From NCBI GenBank assembly GCA_039000515.1, contig JBCFYV010000012.1, forward strand, positions 37,527,407 to 37,591,406: a stretch of DNA of 64,000 nucleotides, written 5' to 3'. Positions within the stretch are counted from its first letter, which is position 1. Each line of letters opens with the position of its first letter. This DNA is from Timema cristinae. Lineage: Eukaryota; Arthropoda; Insecta; Phasmatodea; Timematidae. Below the pieces are notes generated by a model that did not search any database, was not told the origin of the DNA, and was given only the letters and a program-made list of their open reading frames with translations. The position numbers were made by a program, and so were the translations under genes. Positions 33,709 to 43,950 of the stretch are shown here, in pieces.

Positions 33709-34628
33709 ATTGTTATATAAAGTTGTTTAAAGAAAACTGTAACACGGTCTGGTGCATGGTTAGAGCTTTATTACCTATTACCTATCTAATCTAGGTGAGT
33801 TCCCTAATTTAAAACGTGTTCATAAAAGTTTCTTTCTATGGTGCACGTCTATAGTCTGACTTCTTTAACGAAATGGCTACGATAGAAGGAAACTTGATTA
33901 TTCTGTAAACACATATTACATTTATTTGAAGCTGTTCTCCTTTGTTCATTTCCTGCTATATCATGTGTATGTATAAATAATACTTGCTAAAGTCTTTTCC
34001 CAATAGCTTTGACCTTTTTTTCTGTCAGTTTAATTTTTTTAAAGACACTTTGGAGAAAATATTATGTGAACGACTTTAATTATAAAATCGTCCAGACATA
34101 TTTGCGATGCTGAAGAATGAAAAGAAAATTTTGAGTATATTTTGAACAGTTAGGAAAGGCCAGAGACAACGAGAACCAACTTATAGATATTTATCTTACT
34201 AGCAGCTGATGAAGTACTTCCGTGCGGTGGAATAAGAACCAGATCATAACTCAAACCTGGTTATAAAGGTATCTGGTCTCTGGGTGGCTGACCACGGAAA
34301 TGAACGATGTTCAACAGAGGAGGAAGGGAGGGATAGAGGGCGTGACTGTAGTTTGTGCAAACTTAGCAAAGGTTTATTTTTTTAACCCTGGCTATATTAA
34401 ATAATATATAACCCGAGTCCTAAAATTCAACCGTTTAAGGTTTTCTAAAACTGTTTATTACATTAATAATGTTCCTTACTTAACCAATCTGTTATTAGCT
34501 CCTATTATTTAATACTTAAGCTAGTTCCTTGTTTTTTTTCTCCTATTTAATGTCGTTGGCACCAGTCGGTCGGCCCCGAGTATTTTATTCCCCCGGTACC
34601 CTCCACCTCTGGCACTCCCAGTACTCAC
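33709..34628. other. unique DNA, right edge GC-richer
   Basis: No gene recognised to about 34540. From there composition becomes GC-richer toward the candidate exon. Confidence 0.4.
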
Positions 34629-34757
34629 CGTTTCCAATAAGCACCAGCCACTCTCCAGTAGTGACGAGCGTTTCCCTATCCGCCACCTGGAGATACGTCC
34701 TATCGGTGATGGTGCTCCTCCTATTTGCTAGAGAAACCCCTGGCAGATAGTCCCTCT
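34629..34757 (-). other. candidate protein-coding exon
   Basis: A GC-rich island in AT-rich DNA. On the minus strand it is open and reads ...VSLANRRSTITDRTYLQVAD through EWLVLIGN. It is followed at 34628-34623 by GTGAGT, a consensus splice donor, and preceded by TAG/AAG acceptor options near 34755-34762. The peptide is not recognised. The overlapping plus-strand frame is the less likely product because it has no splice signals. Confidence 0.3.
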
Positions 34758-34866
34758 TCCTACTAACTATCCTACTATATAAATTATACTGCAACAGTGT
34801 CTTGTAGACAGTTAGTAGATAAGGTTTCATTTATCAACAAGTCTTGTATTATTATGATTCATTATC

Positions 34867-35125
34867 TTCGGTGGCCACATGATCTAAGGCGTCACTCTTG
34901 CAATGCCAATGATGGGGAGACCGGGGTTAGAATCCAGGTCGGTCATACTAAAGATGGTTTTCCATAAATGGTTTTCCATTCTATACTACCCCCTCCCTCC
35001 CTATCCCCCTCCCCATACAAATGAGGGTAAACTTCCTCTACATTAAACTTTCCTCAGCCCTAACACATTAGTTTAACGAGTACTTATGCGTATAACCAGA
35101 ACGAGTAGTATGACGCTATGTTAAA
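34867..35125 (+). mobile_element. SINE family B
   Basis: Good tRNA-like head (CGGTGGCCACATGATCTAAG, B box GGTTAGAATCC), body and tail (TATAACCAGAACGAGTAG). A C-rich expansion (CCCCCTCCCTCCC) lies in the body. It faces the next copy tail to tail. Confidence 0.85.
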
Positions 35126-35154
35126 AATATATATGTATTTATTTCCCACCCCCA

Positions 35155-35388
35155 CTCCCCAAACTCTTACTATCTATTTGGACTGTACGCATATTTTTTC
35201 CTCGCGTTAATATGGTAGGGCCAAGTACGGTAGCATTTAGAAGAAAAGTACCCATATTTGCGATAAGGGATGGTAGGGAAAACCACCCTCAGTAAACCTG
35301 GCAGGGAATCGAACCTTGACCTCCCTGTCACCGGCAGAACAGACTAACTGAGCCCGATATTTAGACCGTGTGCTCACCAACGCGGGTT
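35155..35388 (-). mobile_element. SINE family B
   Basis: Tail complement ACTCTTACTATCTATTTGG, GTAAACCTGGCAGGGAATCG and head complement ending CCAACGCGGGTTT. With the previous copy it forms an inverted pair about 30 bp apart. Confidence 0.8.
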
Positions 35389-35651
35389 TCTGTATTATTG
35401 ATTGTTTGAACTTTATCGCACAAAGTTTATTTATTTATGTTGGTATGAAATATACTCATCTGTTACTGTAGGGAAAAAAAGTTTACCACTAACTTTACGG
35501 CTTCTTCATATTGTCACATAGAAGAGAAAAACGCCGGGCATCCATTGTTGGAAGGGTGTTAGGTGAGAGCAAAAAGAAGGTTCTTCATCGCAAACATTGG
35601 TTGAAAGTGACTAATGTCAACTATTTGGACATAATTATTTTAATATTTTTT

Positions 35652-35885
35652 TAGCACCACTTCTTACCACCCTTTCGTGTTATAAGCTAATGCACGGTTT
35701 TAGGGATTTGGGAGTCTATATTTAGAGGAAGTGTACTCTCATTTGCGTGAAGGCGGAATGTAAAGCAATTTTGGAAAAACTACCCTTGGTACACCCAACC
35801 GAAATTTGAACATTGTTTTCTCCGTCATCGGCAGTCCAGTCTACTGCTAGCTTAGCGCGTTAAACCATGAGGCCACTGAAGCTGG
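35652..35885 (-). mobile_element. SINE family B
   Basis: Tail complement GCACCACTTCTTACCACCC, GGTACACCCAACCGAAATTT and head complement AAACCATGAGGCCACTGAAG. Nearly full length. Confidence 0.82.
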
Positions 35886-35918
35886 TTGTTGGCTTAGTGA
35901 TACTATATTATCAATATA

Positions 35919-36311
35919 TTAAGGTGGAGTGCTAGTGAGCGCGAGTTTAGGACAGTATTTTTGCAGTTTTTATAGCACAAACATCTTTTGGCCCAAATAA
36001 ATCAAATATTTCTTCTATAGAAACATAGAGTTTGGCTTTCTGCAAATGCTAGTCTCTACAGTTGTTGAATATCTGTCATGAGCATGGTGGTATTTGGTGA
36101 CCAACTTTTCTATTTATTTAAAAAGTTTGTCACCAAATCCCACCATGCTCATGACAGATATTCAACAACTGTTGAGACTAGCATTTGCAGAAAACCAAAC
36201 TCTATGTTTCTATAGAAGAAGTATTTGATTTATTTTGGCCAACAAATGTTTGTACTATAAAAACTGCAAAATTAATGCACTAAGCTCGCGCCCACTAGCA
36301 CCCCGCCTTAA
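35919..36311. mobile_element. TTAA-flanked fold-back MITE, copy 3 (near-perfect hairpin)
   Basis: TTAA at 35919-35922 and 36308-36311. The whole element is an inverted repeat with arms of about 185 bp (35923-36107 and 36123-36307) around a loop of roughly 16 bp. Around the centre, GAATATCTGTCATGAGCATG faces CATGCTCATGACAGATATTC. The best-preserved copy, so probably the most recent. Confidence 0.9.
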
Positions 36312-37205
36312 GATCTCTCAAACGATTATAATAATACATCCCTAAAGATCACTGTACAATTGTGGTTTTAGTAACTTATCGAAAGAAAAAATATAAATAA
36401 ATCATCTATGCTTTTTGTTTTGCTGTTGTGGCAACAAGCGATATTATGGTACTTGACCATAATAAATTAAGAATTAATATCTTCATACTTGTATCTTGTT
36501 ATAACTAGCTACCAAAATGAATAAATATTTCTTACAACTTAGAGAAAGAACCATACAGAATATTAGTTTAGAAATGAAAAGTTTTTATTTTGTATACAGC
36601 ACATAACTACAACCGACAAGATGGTTTATATGAAGTCATCAACCACCCTTTTTCAGCTGGTTCATCATCTTGATTCCAGAAGATCACGCCACATTTTATA
36701 AGCTCTCGTTTGAAAAGCATTTTTAAATAAACCACATAAGCCTCTTAAAAGATAAATAAAAAAGGAACATACAAACGGTTATTTTCATAAGTTTGTGTTT
36801 CAATTATAAAAATATTAATAATAAAAACATATTATTGTTTGTTTAAAAGTTCTGGCTGCCAATAGTAAAGCCAACACAACTTGCAGATCATATGGTTTGG
36901 CGAATGTAACCTTTCCTAGTTGTCATCCACCACCCTTATAACCATGGATGCCCTTTCCTCCTTATAGCTTGGTTGAGATGTTTATGAACATACAATATAG
37001 ATCACGGCCAGTAATTACTCTCCAACATAACTGTCAGCTACTATTCTCCTAGAATTTGTTCGCTCATGCACACACGCTTCCCATCCCTGCCGTCTACAAG
37101 CTGTAGACATTTGCTGCAGTTTCTATCTCCTTAGAGCTCATTTCCACGTGTGTATTTAGTAGTGCTACTATTGGCAGCTCTGCTTGACGATACCTTGTTT
37201 TAAAT
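36312..37205. other. unique spacer
   Basis: No gene or repeat family recognised. Confidence 0.4.
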
Positions 37206-38013
37206 GGTTGTTTTTCCACGAGAGTGCGCGGTTGAATGAGCAACGCTGCTGCCGCGCACGATCGCCCGTCCTCGCGACTAGCCGCGGCGTTTCCTAGCAG
37301 CGCTGCCAGTGTAGAAACATTAAATTAAATGGTCCTGTTTCCACGGGTGGCAGAAACACGCGCAAATCTTTCAAAACAGAACCAAGTGCTGTTGTGCCAG
37401 GCTAACAATTAGAATATTATTCATTAGCTACTGAAAAATGTCATCCCAACAATCCTTTGAGAGCTTAGAAGGGGAAATTTTTATTAGTGAGATAGAGATG
37501 CAGCCGTTTGGATTTAAAGTCATCTGAACAAGGACATAAGAAAAAAAAAGAAAAAAAAAGGGAATCGTTATTCAAGTATTACGTAAATACTTTAGGGGAG
37601 AGGGGAGGTCCTAACAATGTTTACCTAATACAGAGAAAGACAAGAAAGAATGGGGGAGGGTGAATCGCGAGTAAATTAAAAAATATATTATAATTCTATA
37701 AATTTTTAAATTTTACCAGTTTAATATAATAAATTTAGATTTAATGTACAACAATGTTTATTGCAAATTATTGTGAATTATTTCGCACCATTTATATACA
37801 AGTATACCAGTCTAACTACCAGCAATATATAGAATGCATAAGAAATCATATTTATTCTTGTTAGAGGGAGGGAAAAAGGGGGGTCCAAAATGACCAAATA
37901 TATGATTTTATTACTGAAATCTTAGAAGAAAACATGAGTTTAATATTGACAGCGTGACAGCAGCTCTGCTACGGTCATTTGCAGCGCTGCTATATACGCT
38001 CGTGGAAATAGGC
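37206..38013. mobile_element. non-autonomous DNA transposon, GC-rich ends
   Basis: Left end GGTTGTTTTTCCACGAGAGTG and right-end complement GCCTATTTCCACGAGCGT are inverted repeats centred on TTTCCACGAG. GCAGCGCTGC motifs occur near both ends. A second TGTTTCCACGGGTG at about 37336 suggests an internal or nested end. Superfamily uncertain. No coding frame. Confidence 0.55.
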
Positions 38014-38361
38014 TATTACATCTTGGTTCTGTAAGTAAAGTGTCTGCTTAAGACTACTGGTTCGATTCTCTGAAGAAAATTAAACTCAAAACTCCCTTTC
38101 TCTAAATAGTAAAATAAATTACGTACCGGTTTACACGCATACCAAGGATTTGTAATGTATGTAACAAGTTCACCTTTGATAGTGACGTTCAAAGTTGGAA
38201 CCCCCTGATGAAAGTATTGGGGAGGGGGGTGGGGTTACACATAGCTTACGGTTTATTAATGTGCTAATCTTATAGATACTTATAATATCTATCAAAAATA
38301 ACAGTAACATAATTTGACATACAGATATATGATATATATATATTTTTTAACTTGAGTTAAT
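38014..38361. other. spacer
   Basis: No recognised gene. A G-rich GGGGAGGGGGGTGGGG occurs near 38219. Confidence 0.4.
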
Positions 38362-38520
38362 TTAACGTGTACTTGCTTAACAGATTGATTATATCGGCTT
38401 AGAACGGAAACAAAACCCAGCCCCCAGCCATAATTAATCAATTTCAAAGGGTAAATCCACATTTCACCAATGGTAAATCTTTCAACAATGCTGGGAATCA
38501 AACCCGGACCTATATCTAAT
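38362..38520 (-). mobile_element. SINE family D, diverged
   Basis: Tail complement TTTAACGTGTACTTGCTTAA, then a shortened body and a T-arm-like GAATCAAACCCGG. Head-to-head with the following copy. Confidence 0.55.
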
Positions 38521-38800
38521 TGGTACTCATCTCAGGACCCTATGTTTGTGGGTTCAAACCCAGATAGGGTCAATGGATTTTTACTGAGCTAAACAAATCC
38601 GTAGCACAAATTTCTTCGTAGGGGACGTAAAGCCGTCAGTCAGTCTCATATCAATTGTGGCATGGCATCAATTGTGGCATGATGGATGTTTTGTGAAAAT
38701 ACCTTTCGCGGCAAAATTTGTAGACCTTTAGCTCTCGCTCATAGACATTTTCATGCGCTGATAGAATCAGTCGGTTCAGAAAGTGCACGTTAAATACCTC
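38521..38800 (+). mobile_element. SINE family D
   Basis: Head with perfect T-arm TGGGTTCAAACCCAGAT, body, and tail CAGAAAGTGCACGTTAAATA. ATCAATTGTGGCATG is duplicated in tandem near 38650-38682. Confidence 0.7.
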
Positions 38801-38999
38801 GAATAAATAAAATAAATAACATATCTCAGTAGGCACACACACTATAGATTGGTATAAGGTGTCGGGCAGCGAGAAAGTAGATCTAGAATCTTTCTAGTGT
38901 TCAAATATGTCCATTCGAAAAAATTAGGTTGTATAGATGTTTGTGTTACAGCTCTCATTTTATCCTAGACGGATTGCAGTTTATAGCGTACAATCGTCA

Positions 39000-39095
39000 G
39001 GAAGTGACGTCATCGTCAACCTGTTTGGCCAATGAATGTGCCACAAACATCCTCGGGCCAATAAGTGTTATTGAGAACTAAGATGGTTTCCAAAC
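39000..39095 (+). promoter_or_regulatory. promoter-like cluster: CRE and two CCAAT boxes
   Basis: A perfect CRE palindrome TGACGTCA at 39005-39012 is followed by GGCCAATGAA (about 39028) and GGGCCAATAAG (about 39056), then AAGATGGTTTCC at about 39081. The order and spacing resemble a TATA-less promoter. It lies about 220-310 bp upstream of the open frame at 39319. Confidence 0.4.
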
Positions 39096-39318
39096 ACACG
39101 AGCTTTATTTTTATTGTGGTGATGATAAACTTTAAGTCGAATTAATTTATTAATTAATTGCCTTTATAAGATGTGGATCAAAAGGTTTCTTGTATATAAT
39201 TGTTAGTGTAATAATTATTATAACCTTCAATTATAGCCGAACGCTTGCGCGTTTATAGTTACCAAAGCAGTAAACTATTTAGCTTGTAATTTTTTTTAAT
39301 ACAGTATTAAATCAGCGC

Positions 39319-39627
39319 ATGGCATGGACTTTCTTAGACCATAACGCCAACAACAACACCATGGATGGCAATATAAAGGTGGATGAATCCAATAACATAA
39401 TAAATAATTTTATTTACAGCTCTACCCCAATTTACTTTATGAATGAACATATCTGCCAGCTAGAAAACTTTACAAAGTACTTTATTTGGGCATTAAATGC
39501 TTTCCTCATATTTGTGTTGGGCTTAACGCCCTCCAACAAGTATGAGAACTGTGGTTCTGTTATTCGCACTAGATTTTTGAAGTCACCAGAAAAACGACAG
39601 TTAAGTTCTTTTCCTAAAAAAATATGA
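39319..39627 (+). other. candidate first coding exon, small membrane protein
   Basis: 102-codon open frame beginning MAWTFLDHNANN with a polar, Asn-rich start and one hydrophobic segment (YFIWALNAFLIFVLGL, about residues 54-69). A good splice donor (AA|GTATGAG) lies at 39540, so translation after residue 73 may be intronic. The upstream CRE/CCAAT cluster supports transcription. No family is recognised. The start ATG context is weak, so it could be chance. Confidence 0.3.
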
Positions 39628-39849
39628 AGTCTCCCGAAACTCGGCGTTGCAATATCCACTTTCTAACACATCATAACCTTTTCTTACGTTCTTTCTTCAA
39701 AGTTTGAAGTACAGTACGTGAACAATATTTTAGGGCAGGGAATACACCAAAGATTGAAAAATCGCACAGCTTTCAGCCAATCTCTCTTCCATGACCACGT
39801 CTCAGCCGACTCCTTCCACCCGTGGGAATAATTCGCGCTTCTCCACTAA

Positions 39850-40083
39850 GGTGTGAGCGACCAGGGCGAGCACTATAGAGGGGTGCCCGTAGTTTACTCC
39901 CTATGGGTTCAAATTCTGGTGGGTGGATTAAGGGTGATTTTTCCCTAAATGGTTTTCCACTCTCCCTCATAGCAAATACGGGTACACTTCCTTTCTACTA
40001 TACGACCTTCCTCATCCATATCACATTAACGTAATTAGTACATATACTTGTAATCTTAACAGATAATAAGACCCGGTGTTTAA
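39850..40083 (+). mobile_element. SINE family B
   Basis: Worn head, GGGTTCAAATTCTGG B box, AAATGGTTTTCCACTCTCCC, GGGTACACTTCC and a damaged tail (TAACAGATAATAAGACCC). Nearly full length. Confidence 0.75.
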
Positions 40084-40235
40084 TTTATATAAATATATAT
40101 ATATATTCTAATTCATAACTATCAAAAGTACTGAATATAAGTTACTAGTGTATTTTAAACTATAACGTTTATGTAATTATAATTTTTATCAAAGTAATGT
40201 TAAATATTCTCCTAACCAAATTTAATATAAAATTA

Positions 40236-40486
40236 AATAATAATAATAGCACCACGTCTTACTACCCGTTCGGGTTATACGCTTTAAGTACTAATTACGC
40301 TAATGGATTAGGAATTGGGAAGGTTGAATTAGAGGAAGTGAACCCGCATTTGCGTGGAGGGAGAGTGGAAAACCATTTAGGAAACCCCCTCCAGTTCACC
40401 CGACCGAGATTCGAACCTCGATTCTCCGTCTCAGCAGTCGAGCTCAACACGACAAGCACGTTAGCCAACTACGACACAGAGGCGGG
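40236..40486 (-). mobile_element. SINE family C, full length, with TSD
   Basis: Flanked by a perfect 13-bp TSD TAATATAAAATTA (40223-40235 and 40487-40499). Short AAT tail, shared tail hairpin, body and tRNA-like head ending in the complement of ACCCGCCTCTG. The match to 15375-15620 is close, so family C is relatively young. Confidence 0.95.
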
Positions 40487-40680
40487 TAATATAAAATTAG
40501 TTTTTATATCTGTATACGACAGTTTGATTAATAACCCACAAAAAAACCTAACCTTCAATTGAAAAGCTCATGTAATGTTACGCTTTGTTTGTAAAATTAA
40601 ATTTTTGTCATAAGAGTGGATAAAATAAGAATTAGTTAAGGTTATTATATTCTTATTAAATTAACTATACGATTTTGTAC

Positions 40681-41300
40681 AAAAAGACTACGTGCTAATG
40701 GCCATGACTGAAAACGGGTTTGGGCAGATAGATTCCAATCCTATTCAAGGTGTAACCTTGTAACTAATAAGAGTAACTGGGAAATGCCTCCATTTTAAAA
40801 TAAAAGGGATGCCAGGGTTTATAGGTAACAAATATATTCTCGGTAATAAACATAAATTCCATTGAGATAAACCTGTTAAAATGGTCACATGAATTATAAC
40901 TTACTATCCAATCCTGTGAATGTTTGGCAGTTTAATCACATAGGTCCTGTTTAGTATCTAAGTACCCAAGGATCATTATTATACTGCCTATTTTGTTTAA
41001 CTTGTTTGGTGGTGTTCCCAAGGGCGTCAAACTGTTTAAAAACTCTACTGAATAGCTGCCATTTTCATACTTATCCTTAAAGTCAGCTGAGCTCACAATA
41101 ATGTAGCAATTGACCTCTTCTTCTAAAATACTTAATACTTCCTCATTTATTTGTGCAACTGTGTTATTTCGTGGACACAGAACGGCCATTCGAAATATTA
41201 GTTGCTTAGCCTTTTCCAAATTTTTCGTGAGCTACAGAGACATGTATCAATATTTCTTCTGGCCCTTCTATGCTATTTTCTTTCAAACTCTATTTTTTTT
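40681..41300 (-). pseudogene. Helitron/PIF1-like helicase C-terminal remnant
   Basis: On the minus strand a 95-codon open part (41219-40932) reads LCPRNNTVAQINEEVLSIL, then EFLNSLTPLGTPPNKLNKIG and IIMILGYLDTKQDLCD. These match the order of helicase blocks near the end of Helitron and PIF1-like helicases: a nucleic-acid contact segment, a 'FLNSL...GLPPH' block and a 'G-x-PIMLLRNLD' block. Further along the minus strand, in other frames, are FKMEAFPSYSY and GYTLNRIGIYLPKPVFSHG, resembling the final 'QGQTL...FSHGQ' motif. Frameshifts and a stop after FSHGH make it non-functional. The Rep part and element ends are not seen. A cellular PIF1 retrocopy is a less likely alternative. Confidence 0.65.
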
Positions 41301-43718
41301 CAGTTTTAAATCACTAAATTGCTTTAGCCAATAATGAAAGCTACTGTTGATTCCCCTTACATTATTGCTTAGCTTGATGATTTTAAACTAATAAGGATAT
41401 ATTTTAATACTTGTCTGAAAGATTCATGTATTGTGAATTGAGGAAAAATGGATAAACACTACCTGAAGTCATCACTCAACAATAAAACTGTAACGTGTTA
41501 GATACTTTCTAATACTTACACTCAATGAAGCCCTATAATAGGTTTAAAACTATTACTACCAGGTCTAATAAGTTCTAATAATGTGCGGCAGATATAGACT
41601 CACTGTGACATCACAAGCTGGATACGCTCAATTATATTCAAAATGCCCCAGTGAACGAGGCAACTCAACTTCGAAGACCAACATACAAACGTCTAACACC
41701 AGGGCCAGACGACGAGTAAATGAGAGAGGCATCACTCGTGGTGTTCCCAACAACCGTCATTAAGCGCTAGTGTCAAGCTGCGTGATTATTGGAGATTATC
41801 ATCCCTCTTCGTACTTGGAGCCATCCTTGCCAAATTTTATTATTCCCATTGGTCTAAAAAGGTTTGTCCTCGGTTCTCGTATACCTATTCTATTGTAACC
41901 ACTCATCAGAGGAACTAATGGACGAAATTTACGAGCATCTGCTAAGACTAAGTACTGAAGACTGCTATGGTCGAGGAGTCTGTGTCACCTCACTGCAGAG
42001 AAAGCAACGGTGGATACTATAAGTAATAAAGGATATCGTAATCTTTATTGAGCTTTGAGATCTTTAGTTTTATGTCCACATGACGTAGTTTTTGTATGTC
42101 AGTACTGCTGACTTGTTTTCCTGTGCCCATAAGGCATGGTTTATAGCTTTATTCATTATATTTATATGTCTCTTAGGCTTAGTCGCAAATATTAGGGTCA
42201 AGATTAGGCTCCTTAGACTATATGATCATACTGCGGCTAGTTTAAAGAATATAATAAAATAATGGGGGATACCAGGTTATCTATTTATTTGTTTCACGAC
42301 CTAATTGAATCTGTATCTGACACTCTTGTCTCTGATGTCTCTAACTGTGTACTGGAATGTGGTACGCAACCTGTGGAAGTGCTACTTGTGCATAGTAGTG
42401 GCCCGCAGGGTTTGGTCTGTTGTGTAGAGCCCCCTTATGGCGCCTTTAGCGTTAGTCAAAAATGATCACTATTTTGTCTAGTATTATTGTCCCTTTTAAG
42501 GGTAAAAGAATAAATATACTAGTGATTGCTCAGGCAGTACTAATTAGGAATTGACTGGCCATAATATATGTAGTGTTTGTATTCTTGGTAGTACGCCGTT
42601 TACTAGTTGTAAAATAATAGTTTCTCTTCTAGGAGCTTATAACATTGAAATGTCTAACTCTCTATGGAGCTTACTCAAGCTATTTGGCTCATGTTAATTA
42701 CCACCATTGTAGCTCCTTAAACTGGAACTAAATTTATGTGGCTCAATTCTTTATATTTGAAATTATGTGTTTTAGTTGAAGGCTCACAGTCAGTTGACTG
42801 GAGTAGAATTATCTATGATAATTTTGTAATTAGATGTGATTACCACCACTTATTTGTATTGCCTTAGAGTTGCTCCCTTTCATCATATATGATGACTTGG
42901 TAACTGTCCTGCTTTAACGAGTTACAAGCTTTTCCTTTTTACACCTATGACCAATACGTGTGGGTTATAATGTGTACCTAGGTGTTTCACACCTGATGCT
43001 CCTTTGTCGAATTATTTATATTAATTTAACCGTTTAAATTCTCATGTTTAAACAATGGTTGGTTTGAATAATTTCTACCTATAATTCTATGAATATTAAT
43101 AAACTGATTTGTTTAGCTTGTAAATTATTCTTATACTTTTTTCCTTCCAATCAACATTTATAAGTTCACTAATGTTGTAAAACTTTTCTCCCAAATGGGA
43201 AATGATTACTCATTATAGCCTTTTCTGCAACACATGTTTGACTGCAGATATTGAATGGCTTGGACCCATTGTTGATTCATCCCATATTAGCAGTTCGGTT
43301 GCTTCATTCAATCGAATCTTAAAGAAAGATTTGGTTCTGCCTTCAACGTCAAATACAAACTGCTTCAAACATTTTATTCCTTGTTCATGTCAGACGTATC
43401 TTGAATGTGGAGGTTACCTCTAGTTAAAGTCTTCCCACTTTCTGCCATGGAGGATAAGTATGTTTCTTACATCTATCAGAGTCAAATTTTAACAATCAAA
43501 CCATCAGGGAGTATGATTATCGCATTTCCTGGCCAAGTCTTCTGAGAAGATATAAAAAACAGTTTCTCACAGACTCTTGGGCTCGGTCAATGAACCAATA
43601 CAAAAAGAAGGCAAATATATGCTTGCGAAGATATGACATTTTTACTTTCATTGTATCCACCCACATTATTTCATTTTCAAAACGACTTTTAAATTGAGTA
43701 GTCATTAATTTATATCTG
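41301..43718. other. unique region with possible worn exons
   Basis: 2.4 kb free of recognised SINEs. Short plus-strand frames at 41581-41763 and 42262-42465 have no recognisable domain. A stretch at about 41913-41985 reads EELMDEIYEHLLRLSTEDCYG with an acceptor-like CACTCATCAG before it. None of these can be joined with confidence. Confidence 0.3.
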
Positions 43719-43950
43719 ACACCTTAGCTCAGTCAGTAGCATGTCTGTCTACTAAGCTAAGGGTCCCGTGTTTTAATTCCCGGCATGGTCGAAAAGTGTA
43801 CCATTGGTAAAATGTGTTTTACTCTTTCACCGTGATGAATTAAAGGCAGGGGACTGGATGTTGTGCCTGTTCTAGTCTTAGTTAGACTATGAGGCTTATG
43901 TAGATACGACCGGCCTAGCAAGCCAGTGTGGAAATTATATGGCTTGAATA
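43719..43950 (+). mobile_element. SINE family F
   Basis: Best copy of family F. tRNA-like head CTTAGCTCAGTCAGTAGCAT, B-box-like GTTTTAATTCCCGG, TTTCACCGTGATGAATTA, and an end near GGCTTGAATAAAAAA. The head resembles a true tRNA D-arm (TAGCTCAGTCAGTAG). Confidence 0.75.

Noticed and set aside
40197..40562. 121-residue plus-strand open frame
   Set aside because: It runs through the family C SINE and its microsatellite tail, with no domain.
43517..43705. Minus-strand open frame of 62 residues with EIMWVDTMKVKMSYL
   Set aside because: No recognisable family, no splice signals found, and composition like the flanks.
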